Source of the DNA: an uncultured Lachnospiraceae bacterium
GTDB taxonomy: Bacteria > Bacillota > Clostridia > Lachnospirales > Lachnospiraceae
Assembly (NCBI GenBank): GCA_910587765.1
Contig: CAJUNR010000016.1
Coordinates: 1 to 64,000 of the forward strand
Length of the DNA stretch: 64,000 bases
Direction: 5' to 3'
The position numbers and the translations under genes are program-made. Positions 25,316-33,401 of the stretch are shown in pieces; the stretch's first letter is position 1, and each line of letters starts with the position of its first letter. The notes under the pieces were generated by a model. It did no database searches and had not been told where the DNA came from. It worked only from the letters and a program-made list of their open reading frames with translations.

Positions 25316-25506
25316 TATTGCTTTTCACACATGCCGGCACTCAGCCCGGTACGAGCAGATCTTCCTGAAAGACCCATTGAAGGGCGCCGGTCCTTAGGCG
25401 CGGTCTTTTCGCGCCTTAGTACCGCTGCGTCCCTTCATTAAGCGCAAGCGGGGTCTGGAAGGATGATCTGCCCGTGCCGGGCGTCCGGGAAGCATGCCAG
25501 AAAAGC
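25316..25506. repeat. Large nested palindromic repeat, copy B
   Basis: This 191-bp element has the same core as copies A and C and is the shortest, lacking the 17-bp internal units. Outer arms GCTTTT/AAAAGC and a GCATGCC-type pair; then GCAGATCTTCC against GGATGATCTGC, AGACCC/GGGTCT, TTGAAGGG/CCCTTCA, inner GGCGC/GCGCC. It is flanked on both sides by AGTGATTCAA (25306-25315 and 25507-25516), a perfect 10-bp direct repeat that looks like a target-site duplication. It sits between the tpiA terminator and the gpmI promoter. Confidence 0.88.
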
Positions 25507-25521
25507 AGTGATTCAACAAAC

Positions 25522-25563
25522 AAAACACCGGGCAGGAAGTTTCCACACACCTCCTGTCCAGTG
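25522..25563 (-). terminator. Rho-independent terminator after tpiA
   Basis: On the minus strand CACTGGACAGGA (25552-25563) pairs with TCCTGCCCGGTG (25526-25537), with one wobble and one mismatch, followed by TTTTGTTTG. It begins about 35 bp past the tpiA stop. Confidence 0.78.
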
Positions 25564-25597
25564 TCCTTTCTCATTCTTTTTGAGCAGTCTTTACGGT

Positions 25598-26347
25598 CTA
25601 TTTCCAGTTGACAATCTTACCGAAATCCGGTTTCAGAGCCGCTCCGCCTACCAGACCGCCGTCGATATCCGGCTGTGCGAACAGTTCCGGAGCCGTAGCC
25701 GCGTTGACCGATCCGCCGTACTGGATACGGATCGCATCCGCCGTCGCCTGATCATAGATCTGTGCGATGCACTCACGGATTCCCTTGCAAACCTCCTGCG
25801 CCTGCTCGGTGGTAGCCGTCTTGCCGGTTCCGATCGCCCAGATCGGCTCATAAGCGATGACCGCCACGGCCGCCTGCTCTTTCGTTACGCCCTGGAATCC
25901 CACCTTCACCTGCTGGCGGATGAAATCCATGGTTACGCCCTGCTCTCTCTGCGTCAGCGTCTCGCCGCAGCACATGATCGGAGTGATTCCGTGCTCGAAT
26001 GCCTTGAGCATCTTCTTGTTGACCGTCTCGCTGGTCTCCGCAAAATATTCCCTTCTCTCGGAATGGCCGAGCACCACATATTTCACACCCGCGTCGGTCA
26101 GCATGGCCGGAGAAATCTCGCCCGTATATGCGCCCTTCTCCTCAAAATACATATTCTCGGCGCCGATCTGAATGTTGGAACCCTTCGCAGCCTCCACCGC
26201 CGGAATAATGTCGATCGCCGGCACGCAGAATACCACGTCCGCATCCTCGGTAGCCACCAGCGGTTTCAGCGTATTGATCAGCTCTACCGCCTCCGTCGGC
26301 GTCATATTCATTTTCCAGTTACCAGCAATAATTTTTCTTCTTGCCAT
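25598..26347 (-). CDS. tpiA: Triosephosphate isomerase
   Basis: 249 residues. Substrate Asn/Lys in AGNWKMN (residues 7-13), catalytic His in LGHSERREYF (His about 96), catalytic Glu in VIAYEPIWAIGTGK (about 168), and the phosphate loops YGGSVN and GLVGGAAL. It interconverts DHAP and glyceraldehyde-3-phosphate. AAAGGAG precedes the ATG. It follows pgk by 34 bp and ends at a terminator, so gap-pgk-tpiA form the front part of the glycolytic cluster. Confidence 0.97.
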   Translation of the reverse strand: MARRKIIAGNWKMNMTPTEAVELINTLKPLVATEDADVVFCVPAIDIIPAVEAAKGSNIQIGAENMYFEEKGAYTGEISPAMLTDAGVKYVVLGHSERREYFAETSETVNKKMLKAFEHGITPIMCCGETLTQREQGVTMDFIRQQVKVGFQGVTKEQAAVAVIAYEPIWAIGTGKTATTEQAQEVCKGIRECIAQIYDQATADAIRIQYGGSVNAATAPELFAQPDIDGGLVGGAALKPDFGKIVNWK

Positions 26348-26381
26348 CTCTGTTTATCTCCTTTATAAAATGATCTCTTGT

Positions 26382-27605
26382 TTATTTGTCATCCGCCGCC
26401 GCAACGCCCGGAAGCTCCTTGCCCTCCAGAAATTCAAGGGAAGCGCCGCCGCCGGTGGAAATATGGCTCATCTTATCCGCAAAGCCGAGCTGATTCACAG
26501 CCGCCGCGGAATCGCCGCCGCCGATGATCGTCGTCGCGTCGGTCTCCGCCAGAGATTTTGCCACCGCGATCGTTCCTTTTGCCAGAATCGGGTTCTCAAA
26601 CACGCCCATGGGGCCGTTCCAGACAACCGTCTTCGCGGATTTCACGGCATCCGCATACAGTTCCGCCGTCTTCGTGCCGATATCAAGACCCATTTTGTCG
26701 GCCGGAATCGCCGCCGCGTCCACAACGGACACTTCAATCTCGGCGTCGATGGGGCTGGGGAACGCCGCGGCAACCGTAGTATCAACCGGAAGCAGAAGCT
26801 TCTTGCCGAGTTTCTCCGCCTTCTCCATCATCTCTTTACAGTAATCAATTTTCTCCTCATCCACCAGAGAGGTTCCGATCTCATATCCCTTCGCCTTCAG
26901 GAAGGTATACGCCATACCGCCGCCGATGATCAGCGTATCGCATTTCTCGAGAAGGTTGGCGATCACGTTCAGCTTGTCGGCCACTTTTGCGCCGCCCAGA
27001 ATCGCCACAAACGGTCTCACCGGATTCTCCACCGCATTGCCAAGGAAATCAATCTCCTTCTGCATCAGATATCCGACCGCGCACTCTCCGCCCTTTGCGC
27101 GGACAACCTCGGTCACACCCGCAACCGACGCATGCGCTCTGTGGGAAGAACCGAATGCATCGCACACATAGACGTCACAGAGATCCGCCAGTTCTTTGGA
27201 GAATGCTTCGCCGTTTTTCGTCTCTTCTTTTCCGCGGAAACGGGTATTCTGAAGAAGCACCACGTCGCCCTCGTTCATGGCCGCCACTGCTGCGGAAGCC
27301 GCCTCTCCGGTTACATTATAGTCCGCGACAAAATTCACCGGTTTTCCCAGCTTCTCGGACAGTCTCTTCGCCACGGGCGCCAGAGATTCCCCTTCATTAG
27401 GTCCGTTCTTTACTTTTCCCAGATGGGAACAGAGAATGACTTTTCCGCCGTCCCCCATCAGTTTCTGAATGGTGGGAAGCGCCGCCTTGATTCTCGTATC
27501 GTCCGTGATCTCCCCGTCCTTTAACGGAACGTTAAAATCGCATCTTACCAGAACGCGTTTTCCTTTCACGTTGATATCATTCACTGATTTCTTATTCAAT
27601 CCCAT
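26382..27605 (-). CDS. pgk: Phosphoglycerate kinase
   Basis: 407 residues. RCDFNVPLKDGEITDDTRI at the N-terminus binds 3-phosphoglycerate; HLGK, NTRF and RAHAS follow. The nucleotide-binding C-domain has GGAKVADKL, GPMGVFE and IIGGGDSAAAV, with the closing STGGGASLE. It transfers phosphate from 1,3-bisphosphoglycerate to ADP. AGGAGG lies upstream of the ATG. It follows gap by 193 bp holding a hairpin terminator and a partial repeat, so most transcripts from the gap promoter may stop before pgk. Confidence 0.97.
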   Translation of the reverse strand: MGLNKKSVNDINVKGKRVLVRCDFNVPLKDGEITDDTRIKAALPTIQKLMGDGGKVILCSHLGKVKNGPNEGESLAPVAKRLSEKLGKPVNFVADYNVTGEAASAAVAAMNEGDVVLLQNTRFRGKEETKNGEAFSKELADLCDVYVCDAFGSSHRAHASVAGVTEVVRAKGGECAVGYLMQKEIDFLGNAVENPVRPFVAILGGAKVADKLNVIANLLEKCDTLIIGGGMAYTFLKAKGYEIGTSLVDEEKIDYCKEMMEKAEKLGKKLLLPVDTTVAAAFPSPIDAEIEVSVVDAAAIPADKMGLDIGTKTAELYADAVKSAKTVVWNGPMGVFENPILAKGTIAVAKSLAETDATTIIGGGDSAAAVNQLGFADKMSHISTGGGASLEFLEGKELPGVAAADDK

Positions 27606-27654
27606 TTTACCTGCCTCCTGCTTTTTCTAATCGCACAGGAACTCTTCCCTGTTG

Positions 27655-27780
27655 CTTATCACACATCAGCCACTGTCAGCCCGATGCGGACAGTAGCCTT
27701 TCCTGTGCATAATATCGGAAAAGGGCCCGGTCCAAAGACCGGACCCTTTAAGGTCTTCATTGACTGCGGGCGGTACGCCG
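27655..27780. repeat. Variant large repeat (copy D) between gap and pgk
   Basis: The left arm (about 27655-27692: TTATCACACA, then CAGCCCGATGCGGACAG) is clearly related to the left arms of copies A-C. The middle is replaced by a different strong hairpin, and only GCGGGCGG near 27767-27774 recalls the right arm. It may be a decayed or recombined member of the family. Confidence 0.55.
27720..27749 (-). terminator. Strong hairpin terminator after gap
   Basis: AAAGGGCCCGGTC (27720-27732) pairs with GACCGGACCCTTT (27737-27749) with one mismatch and a 4-nt loop. Four T follow on the minus strand. It starts 50 bp after the gap stop and would lower read-through into pgk. Confidence 0.82.
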
Positions 27781-27798
27781 CCGCGCATCGTTCACTGC

Positions 27799-28812
27799 TT
27801 ATGCAAGCTCAGCGAAATACTTGATGGTGCGGACCATCTGAGATACATAAGAGTTCTCATTGTCATACCAGGAAACAACCTCTACCTGAGTCTTTCCGTC
27901 CGGAAGCGGAGAAACCATGGTCTGCGTTGCATCGAACAGGGAACCATATCTCATACCAACGATATCGCTGGATACGATCTCGTCCTCGGTGTAGCCGTAG
28001 GACTCGGTGGTAGCCGCTTTCATTGCCGCGTTGATCTCTTCCTTGGTCACTGCCTTGTTCACAACTGCGAACAGAAGCGTGGTGGAACCGGTCGGAGTCG
28101 GAACACGCTGTGCAGCGCCGATGAGTTTGCCGTTGAGTTCCGGAATGACAAGGCCGATTGCCTTTGCAGCGCCGGTGCTGTTGGGAACGATGTTGATCGC
28201 TGCCGCACGGCTTCTTCTCAGATCGCCTTTTCTCTGCGGTCCGTCAAGCGGCATCTGATCACCAGTATAAGCATGGATTGTGCACATGATGCCGGACTCG
28301 ATCGGAGCCAGATCATTCAGTGCTTTTGCCATGGGAGCCAGGCAGTTGGTAGTACAGGATGCAGCAGAGATAACGGTATCTTCTTTTGTAAGCGTTGTAT
28401 GGTTTACATTGTACACGATAGTCGGAAGATCATTACCGGCCGGAGCGGAGATGACAACCTTCTTAGCGCCTGCAGTGATATGTGCAGAAGCTTTCTCCTT
28501 GGAGGTGTAGAATCCGGTACACTCCAGAACTACGTCCACGCCGATTTCTCCCCACGGAAGCTCGGTTGCGTTTGCTTTTGCATAGATCTTGATCTCTTTT
28601 CCGTCAACAACGATGGAATCTTCCGTTGCGGATACGGAATCAGCTTTCTCATATTTACCCTGAGAAGAGTCATACTTTAACAGGTGCGCCAGCATTTTCG
28701 GAGAAGTCAGGTCGTTGATTGCAACTACCTCATAACCTTCTGCACCAAACATCTGTCTGAATGCAAGACGACCGATACGTCCGAAACCATTGATTGCTAC
28801 TTTTACTGCCAT
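27799..28812 (-). CDS. gap: Glyceraldehyde-3-phosphate dehydrogenase, type I
   Basis: 337 residues. NAD-binding INGFGRIGRLAFRQM at the N-terminus, catalytic Cys in SAASCTTNCLAP (about residue 153), catalytic His about 180 in IHAYTGDQ, phosphate-site residues in RAAAINIVPNSTGAAKAIG and RVPTPTGS. It oxidises and phosphorylates glyceraldehyde-3-phosphate with NAD. AGGAGG precedes the ATG. First gene of the glycolytic cluster, directly behind a promoter with a palindromic site; no CggR-type regulator gene lies next to it. Confidence 0.97.
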   Translation of the reverse strand: MAVKVAINGFGRIGRLAFRQMFGAEGYEVVAINDLTSPKMLAHLLKYDSSQGKYEKADSVSATEDSIVVDGKEIKIYAKANATELPWGEIGVDVVLECTGFYTSKEKASAHITAGAKKVVISAPAGNDLPTIVYNVNHTTLTKEDTVISAASCTTNCLAPMAKALNDLAPIESGIMCTIHAYTGDQMPLDGPQRKGDLRRSRAAAINIVPNSTGAAKAIGLVIPELNGKLIGAAQRVPTPTGSTTLLFAVVNKAVTKEEINAAMKAATTESYGYTEDEIVSSDIVGMRYGSLFDATQTMVSPLPDGKTQVEVVSWYDNENSYVSQMVRTIKYFAELA

Positions 28813-28897
28813 GTTTCCATTCCTCCTAAAAGTTGAATTTTTATGTTTGTTCTTCCAACTCTTACAAAGATTGTTAAAAGAACATCAACCATTACAT

Positions 28898-28942
28898 ATT
28901 TTACCTAATTTGTCCTAAAATATCAATACCAAATGATATTTT
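28898..28942 (-). promoter_or_regulatory. gap promoter with palindromic site over the -35
   Basis: Minus strand TTGATA (28921-28926), 17-nt spacer, TAAAAT (28898-28903). AAAATATCA (28917-28925) and TGATATTTT (28934-28942) form a perfect 9+9 inverted repeat with an 8-nt centre overlapping the -35. The 335 bp from 28813 to 29147 also hold an 85-nt gap leader without a clear riboswitch fold, and the upstream region of the divergent PHP gene. Confidence 0.7.
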
Positions 28943-29147
28943 TTTCGTTACGCCCTCCCTCTGCACAAACCTGCAAAAACAGGCTGTACAGATTCACTCA
29001 CCGGCCTCCTGTTTTGCTCTGTTTTTTCTACATTTTACCTAAAACATCTTTCCGGGCCGGCGGTTCATTTTTATCATTTGCCTTCTTTACATTCCGCTTT
29101 CCATCTTTTATGATGGAAACAGACAGGTTACACAGGAGGAAATTTTC

Positions 29148-29954
29148 TTGAATACTTTATCGGATTACCACGTACATACTTCGTTTTCCGGGGACTGCAG
29201 CGTCCCGCCGGAGACCATGATCGAGGAAGCGGCCAAAGGCGGCATCCGCCATCTGTGCCTGACCGATCACATGGATTATGACTATGAAGAAGGGGGCGTC
29301 TTCTTTGAATTTGACCCCCAGGAATACTTCCGCCGGCTGCTGCCGATCAAGGAAAAATATGCCGGCCGGATGGACCTCGCCATCGGCATCGAACTGGGAC
29401 TGCAGCCTTATCTGAGCAAAAAGCACCATAATCTGGTCTTTTCCTACGCGTTTGACTATGTGATCGGTTCCATCCATCTGGTCCACAACCGCGACCCCTA
29501 TTTCCCTTCTTATTTTGAGGGACGAAGCGAACAGGAAGCTTATCTGGAATATTTCCAGTGCGCGCTTCAGAATCTGCAGGCCTACTCCAATTTTGACGCC
29601 TTCGGACATCTGGACTATGTCGTCCGCTACGGCCCTAACCGCAACCGGGATTACTCCTACGGACGGTACCGCGAGATTCTCGACGAGATTCTGCGCGCTC
29701 TGGTGAAGAAAGACATCGCTCTGGAAGTCAACACCGGCGGTTACCGGTATGGTCTTGGCACGACCAATCCCTGTCAGGAAATCATCTGCCGCTACAGGGA
29801 ACTGGGCGGCAGGCTTATCACTCTGGGCTCCGACGCCCACGATCCCGGTTACCTGGCCTACGGTTTCGGACAGGCAGCCGACCTTTTGAAAGCCTGCGGC
29901 TTCCGTTCTTATTATATCTTTCACAACAGAAAACCGGAGGAAATCGGGCTGTAA
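29148..29954 (+). CDS. PHP-domain phosphatase, histidinol-phosphatase (HisK) type
   Basis: 268 residues. The four PHP metal motifs are visible: DYHVHTSFSGDC at the N-terminus, LTDHMDY near 42, GIELGL near 85 with GSIHLVH near 107, and GSDAHDPGYLAYGF near 230. This group hydrolyses histidinol phosphate or similar phosphomonoesters with a trinuclear metal site. The start is TTG 29148, 8-9 nt after AGGAGG; there is no in-frame ATG nearby. No his genes are close, so the substrate is uncertain. Divergent from gap and convergent with mnmA. Confidence 0.88.
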   Translation: MNTLSDYHVHTSFSGDCSVPPETMIEEAAKGGIRHLCLTDHMDYDYEEGGVFFEFDPQEYFRRLLPIKEKYAGRMDLAIGIELGLQPYLSKKHHNLVFSYAFDYVIGSIHLVHNRDPYFPSYFEGRSEQEAYLEYFQCALQNLQAYSNFDAFGHLDYVVRYGPNRNRDYSYGRYREILDEILRALVKKDIALEVNTGGYRYGLGTTNPCQEIICRYRELGGRLITLGSDAHDPGYLAYGFGQAADLLKACGFRSYYIFHNRKPEEIGL

Positions 29955-30016
29955 GGCCCGGCCTCCTTCCGGCTGCAATTCATTTTGTGCGGAAAACGTA
30001 CACGGCTTCCCGCACG

Positions 30017-31102
30017 TTAAAGCGCTTCCCGTATCGTTCCGCCTCCCGCCACATATTCGCCCTCATAAAAGACCACGGCCTGTCCCGGCGTCACGGCGCG
30101 GACCGGCTCGTCGAACGTACACTCCGCCTCGTCCTCCCCGGTCATCCGCACGGTGCACATGGCGCCCGCGTGCGCGTACCGAATCTTCGCCAGAAAACGC
30201 CGCTCTCCCCGGGGCCGCTCTGCCGCCATCCAGTTCAGATGATCCGCCCGCAGCGTTCGGCTGAACACTTCGTCCGTCTCCCCGATGACGATTTCGTTGG
30301 TATGCGGACGGATCTGCAGCACGACCACAGGCCGTCCCATCGACAGCCCCAGGCGCTTCCGCTGTCCCACCGTATAATGGGTGATCCCTCTGTGCTTTCC
30401 GATCACGGTCCCGTCCGTCCACACGAAATTCCCCTCCGGAATGCTCACCTGCGCATGTTCTTCGATAAACCGCGCATAGTCCCGATCCGGCACAAAGCAG
30501 ATCTCCTGACTGTCCGGCTTCTGCGCCACCGGAAGACCCAGCTCCCGGGCAAAGCCGCGGATCTGCTCCTTCGTATAGTCCCCCACCGGCATCAAGGTGC
30601 GGGCAAGCTGCTCCTGCGTCAGGTTATAGAGCGCGTACGTCTGATCTTTGGCCGCGGTGACGGACCGCCGGATCGCGTACCGGCCGTTCGGCAGCCGCTC
30701 TACCCGCGCGTAATGCCCGGTGGCGATACCGTCCGCCCCGATCTGCATGCTCCGTTCCAGAAGCGACTCCCACTTCACATACCGGTTGCAGGCGATGCAG
30801 GGGTTGGGCGTGCGTCCGTGCAGGTACTCGTCCATAAAATAGTCAATGACTTTTTCCCGGAATACTTTCCGGAAGTTCATGACATAGTGAGGAATCCCCA
30901 GCTTTGCCGCCACCCGCCTGGCGTCTTCCACCGCGCTCAGGCCGCAGCAGCCGCCGTTTTCCTCGGTCTGCACGGGATCCTCCTCCTGCCAGATCTGCAT
31001 GGTGACGCCGATGACCTCATATCCCTGTTCCTTCAGAAGCCATGCCGCTACGGAGGAATCCACCCCTCCGGACATGCCGACGGCGACTCTCTTCTTCTCC
31101 AT
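30017..31102 (-). CDS. mnmA: tRNA-specific 2-thiouridylase
   Basis: 361 residues. PP-loop SGGVDSSVAA at residues 10-19 for ATP activation of U34. Catalytic cysteines lie in PNPCIACNRYVKW (about 101) and DSQEICFVPD (about 197). The C-terminal beta-barrel binds tRNA. It places sulfur on uridine 34 of Lys, Glu and Gln tRNAs. It starts 2 bp after the iscU stop, so it is translated with the Isc operon and can receive persulfide from the IscS encoded upstream. This linkage is common in Firmicutes. Confidence 0.96.
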   Translation of the reverse strand: MEKKRVAVGMSGGVDSSVAAWLLKEQGYEVIGVTMQIWQEEDPVQTEENGGCCGLSAVEDARRVAAKLGIPHYVMNFRKVFREKVIDYFMDEYLHGRTPNPCIACNRYVKWESLLERSMQIGADGIATGHYARVERLPNGRYAIRRSVTAAKDQTYALYNLTQEQLARTLMPVGDYTKEQIRGFARELGLPVAQKPDSQEICFVPDRDYARFIEEHAQVSIPEGNFVWTDGTVIGKHRGITHYTVGQRKRLGLSMGRPVVVLQIRPHTNEIVIGETDEVFSRTLRADHLNWMAAERPRGERRFLAKIRYAHAGAMCTVRMTGEDEAECTFDEPVRAVTPGQAVVFYEGEYVAGGGTIREAL

Positions 31103-31104
31103 GT

Positions 31105-31548
31105 TTAATACTCTTCGCTTTCCTCTTCTTCCCCTTCGTGGATGTCGGATTTCGGTTTCTCCAGGCCTTCAATCCGGATGCCGTTCTTCTCCGCATAATC
31201 CCAGAGCGCCGCATGGATGGCTTCCTCTGCCAGAAGGGAACAGTGCACCTTCACGGGAGGAAGCCCGTCCAGAGCTTCCATCACCGCTTTATTGGTCACC
31301 TGCAGCGCCTCATGGATGGTCTTGCCTTTTACCAGCTCCGTCGCCATGCTGCTGGTAGCCACCGCCGCCCCGCAGCCGAATGTCTTGAATTTCACGTCCC
31401 GGATCACCTGGTCGTCGTCGATATCCAGATAGATCCGCATAATATCTCCGCATTTGGCGTTCCCGACGGTCCCCACACCGCTGGCATCCGCAATCTCGCC
31501 TACGTTCCTCGGATTCTGGAAATGATCCATTACTTTATCGCTATACAT
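31105..31548 (-). CDS. iscU: Iron-sulfur cluster scaffold IscU/NifU N-type
   Basis: 147 residues. The three scaffold cysteines are in VGNAKCGDIMRIYL (about 37), KTFGCGAAVATSS (about 62) and VKVHCSLLAEEAI (about 105). The start NPRNVGEIADASGVG is typical. Unlike proteobacterial IscU it ends in a short acidic tail (HEGEEEESEEY). It lies 51 bp after iscS. It assembles [2Fe-2S] or [4Fe-4S] clusters from IscS sulfur for the many ferredoxin-type proteins in this genome. Confidence 0.94.
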   Translation of the reverse strand: MYSDKVMDHFQNPRNVGEIADASGVGTVGNAKCGDIMRIYLDIDDDQVIRDVKFKTFGCGAAVATSSMATELVKGKTIHEALQVTNKAVMEALDGLPPVKVHCSLLAEEAIHAALWDYAEKNGIRIEGLEKPKSDIHEGEEEESEEY

Positions 31549-31599
31549 CGCATTTTCCTCTTTTCTATAAAAATATGGTAAATCTGAATAAAGATCAAT

Positions 31600-32787
31600 C
31601 TACCGTCTGCGCATATAATCTTCATACAGCGGAGACATGCTTCTTAATTTCTCCACAATCTTTTTGATAGACTCCACCACCTCGTCCAGCTCTTCCTTCG
31701 TCGTCTCGTCGCTGAGCGTCAGCCGCAGGGAGCCGTGCGCGATCTCATGGGGCAGGCCGATCGCCAGCAGCACATGGGACGGATCGAGGGAACCGGAGGT
31801 GCAGGCAGAGCCGCTCGAACCGCAGATGCCGTCCATATCGAGCATGATCAGAAGGGACTCGCCTTCTATGAACTGGAAACTGAAATTCGCGTTGTTGGGC
31901 AGACGTTCTGTCCGGTGCCCGTTCAGCCGGGTGTAAGGCACTTCCCGGAGCACCCGCCCGATCAGATAATCGCGCAGCTCTCTTTCTTTCGCCGTCCTCT
32001 CTTCCATGGTCCTCACGGCGCGCTCCACGGCCGCTCCGTAACCCACAATCCCGGGCACGTTCTCGGTCCCCGCCCGGCGTTTGCGCTCCTGCGCCCCGCC
32101 GTGGATGAAGCTTCGGATCTTCACTCCCTTGCGGATATAGAGAAAACCGATGCCCTTGGGCCCGTTCAGCTTATGGGCGCTGGAGCTGAGCATGTCGATG
32201 TTCAGTTCATCCACGTTGATCGGAAGCTGGCCGTATGCCTGAACCGCATCCGTATGGAACAAAATGCCGTGCTCCTTCGCGATTGCCCCGATCTCCTTCA
32301 CCGGCTGAATCGTCCCGATCTCGTTGTTGGCGAACATGATGCTGATCAGGATCGTCGTCGGACGGATCGCCTTCTTCAATTCCTCCAGCTTCACGGTTCC
32401 GTTCTCGTCCACGTCCAGATACGTCACCTCATACCCCTGCTTTGCAAGCCACTCTCCCGTATGAAGCACCGCATGATGCTCGATTCTGGAGGTAATGATG
32501 TGATTTCCCCTGCCGCGGTACGCTTCCGCCGTCGCTTTCAGTGCCCAGTTGTCCGATTCGCTCCCGCCGGCGGTAAAATAGATCTCCTCCGTCTTCGCGC
32601 CCAGCGACTTCGCGATGATCTCCCTTGCCTTCGTGATCGCCTCTTTGCTCTTCTGGGAAAATCCGTACACACTGGAAGGATTCCCGTAATTTTCGGTAAA
32701 ATACGGAAGCATGGCTTCCACTACTTCCGGCGCCGTCTTCGTAGTCGCCGCATTGTCCAGGTAAATCAATCTCTTCTCTTCACCCAT
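31600..32787 (-). CDS. iscS: Cysteine desulfurase, NifS/IscS type
   Basis: About 395 residues. PLP lysine in SSSAHKLNGPKGIGFLY (about 200), active-site Cys in SGSACTSGSLDPSHVL (about 325), N-terminus YLDNAATTK. It supplies persulfide sulfur to IscU and MnmA. I start at ATG 32787 (MGEEKRLIYLDN), 10 bp after the iscR stop. The longer GTG start at 32814 would overlap iscR, although AAGGAG lies 13 nt before the ATG, so spacing is loose. Confidence 0.95.
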   Translation of the reverse strand: MGEEKRLIYLDNAATTKTAPEVVEAMLPYFTENYGNPSSVYGFSQKSKEAITKAREIIAKSLGAKTEEIYFTAGGSESDNWALKATAEAYRGRGNHIITSRIEHHAVLHTGEWLAKQGYEVTYLDVDENGTVKLEELKKAIRPTTILISIMFANNEIGTIQPVKEIGAIAKEHGILFHTDAVQAYGQLPINVDELNIDMLSSSAHKLNGPKGIGFLYIRKGVKIRSFIHGGAQERKRRAGTENVPGIVGYGAAVERAVRTMEERTAKERELRDYLIGRVLREVPYTRLNGHRTERLPNNANFSFQFIEGESLLIMLDMDGICGSSGSACTSGSLDPSHVLLAIGLPHEIAHGSLRLTLSDETTKEELDEVVESIKKIVEKLRSMSPLYEDYMRRR

Positions 32788-32797
32788 CTTATCCCTG

Positions 32798-33262
32798 TCA
32801 CTCCTTTTTCTCACAACATGATCCCGGGATCCGGTTCTTCTGTTCCACCTCCCGGCTCTCTCTCACCAGATCGCTGATCTTGATCTCATCCACCGTCCGG
32901 TTGATGCTGTCATTGATCCGTCTCCACACATATTTGGTCACGCAGACGTCCGAACCGCTGCAGCCGCTCTCCTCTGCCAGCCCCGGACAGTCCACCGGAT
33001 CCAGACTCCCTTCCAGCGCCCGCAGCACGTCTCCCACCGAGATCTCATCCGCCGGCCGGCTCGGAACATAACCGCCGCCGGCTCCGCGCACGCTGGTCAC
33101 AAGCCCCGCCTTCTTCAGCCTGGCGATCAACTGCTCCAGATAACGCTCCGATATGTGCTGTCTGGCCGCGATATTCGCGATCGACGCCGGCTCCTTTTCT
33201 CCGTGCATCACCAGATCCACCATGGCCCGCAGGCCGTATCTGCCTTTTGTCGACAGCTTCAT
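32798..33262 (-). CDS. iscR: Rrf2-family regulator, IscR-like
   Basis: 154 residues. The winged helix MKLSTKGRYGLRAMVDLVMH with the recognition helix ISERYLEQLIARLKKAGLV is typical Rrf2. Three cysteines, in DPVDCPGLAEESGCSGSDVC (about residues 91-105), match the [2Fe-2S] ligand spacing of IscR-like proteins. It would sense cluster supply and repress its own operon. The promoter upstream has a matching dyad. First gene of iscR-iscS-iscU-mnmA. Confidence 0.92.
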   Translation of the reverse strand: MKLSTKGRYGLRAMVDLVMHGEKEPASIANIAARQHISERYLEQLIARLKKAGLVTSVRGAGGGYVPSRPADEISVGDVLRALEGSLDPVDCPGLAEESGCSGSDVCVTKYVWRRINDSINRTVDEIKISDLVRESREVEQKNRIPGSCCEKKE

Positions 33263-33304
33263 CCTATCCTCCGATTGAAAGTTCCGCTTCCGCCTTTTTT
33301 AATT

Positions 33305-33362
33305 CCGACTATTTTACTCGGATTTCATTTCCGATCATACCATCTGCGCGAAGTTCTGTCAA
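33305..33362 (-). promoter_or_regulatory. isc operon promoter with Rrf2-type operator
   Basis: Minus strand TTGACA (33357-33362), 17-nt spacer, TATGAT (33334-33339). CCGAGTAAAATAGTCGG at 33305-33321 is a near palindrome (12 of 14 arm bases) just past the expected start site, similar in style to Rrf2 sites. A further CGGAAAT/ATTTCCG-type overlap lies next to it (33322-33333). Confidence 0.78.
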
Positions 33363-33401
33363 GCATCCTTCCTGAATATATTGCAAGAAAAAGAGTTTTT
33401 T

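Noticed and set aside
29940..30016. Terminators for the convergent PHP and mnmA genes
   Set aside because: Only short or interrupted stems without T-runs; not strong enough to annotate.
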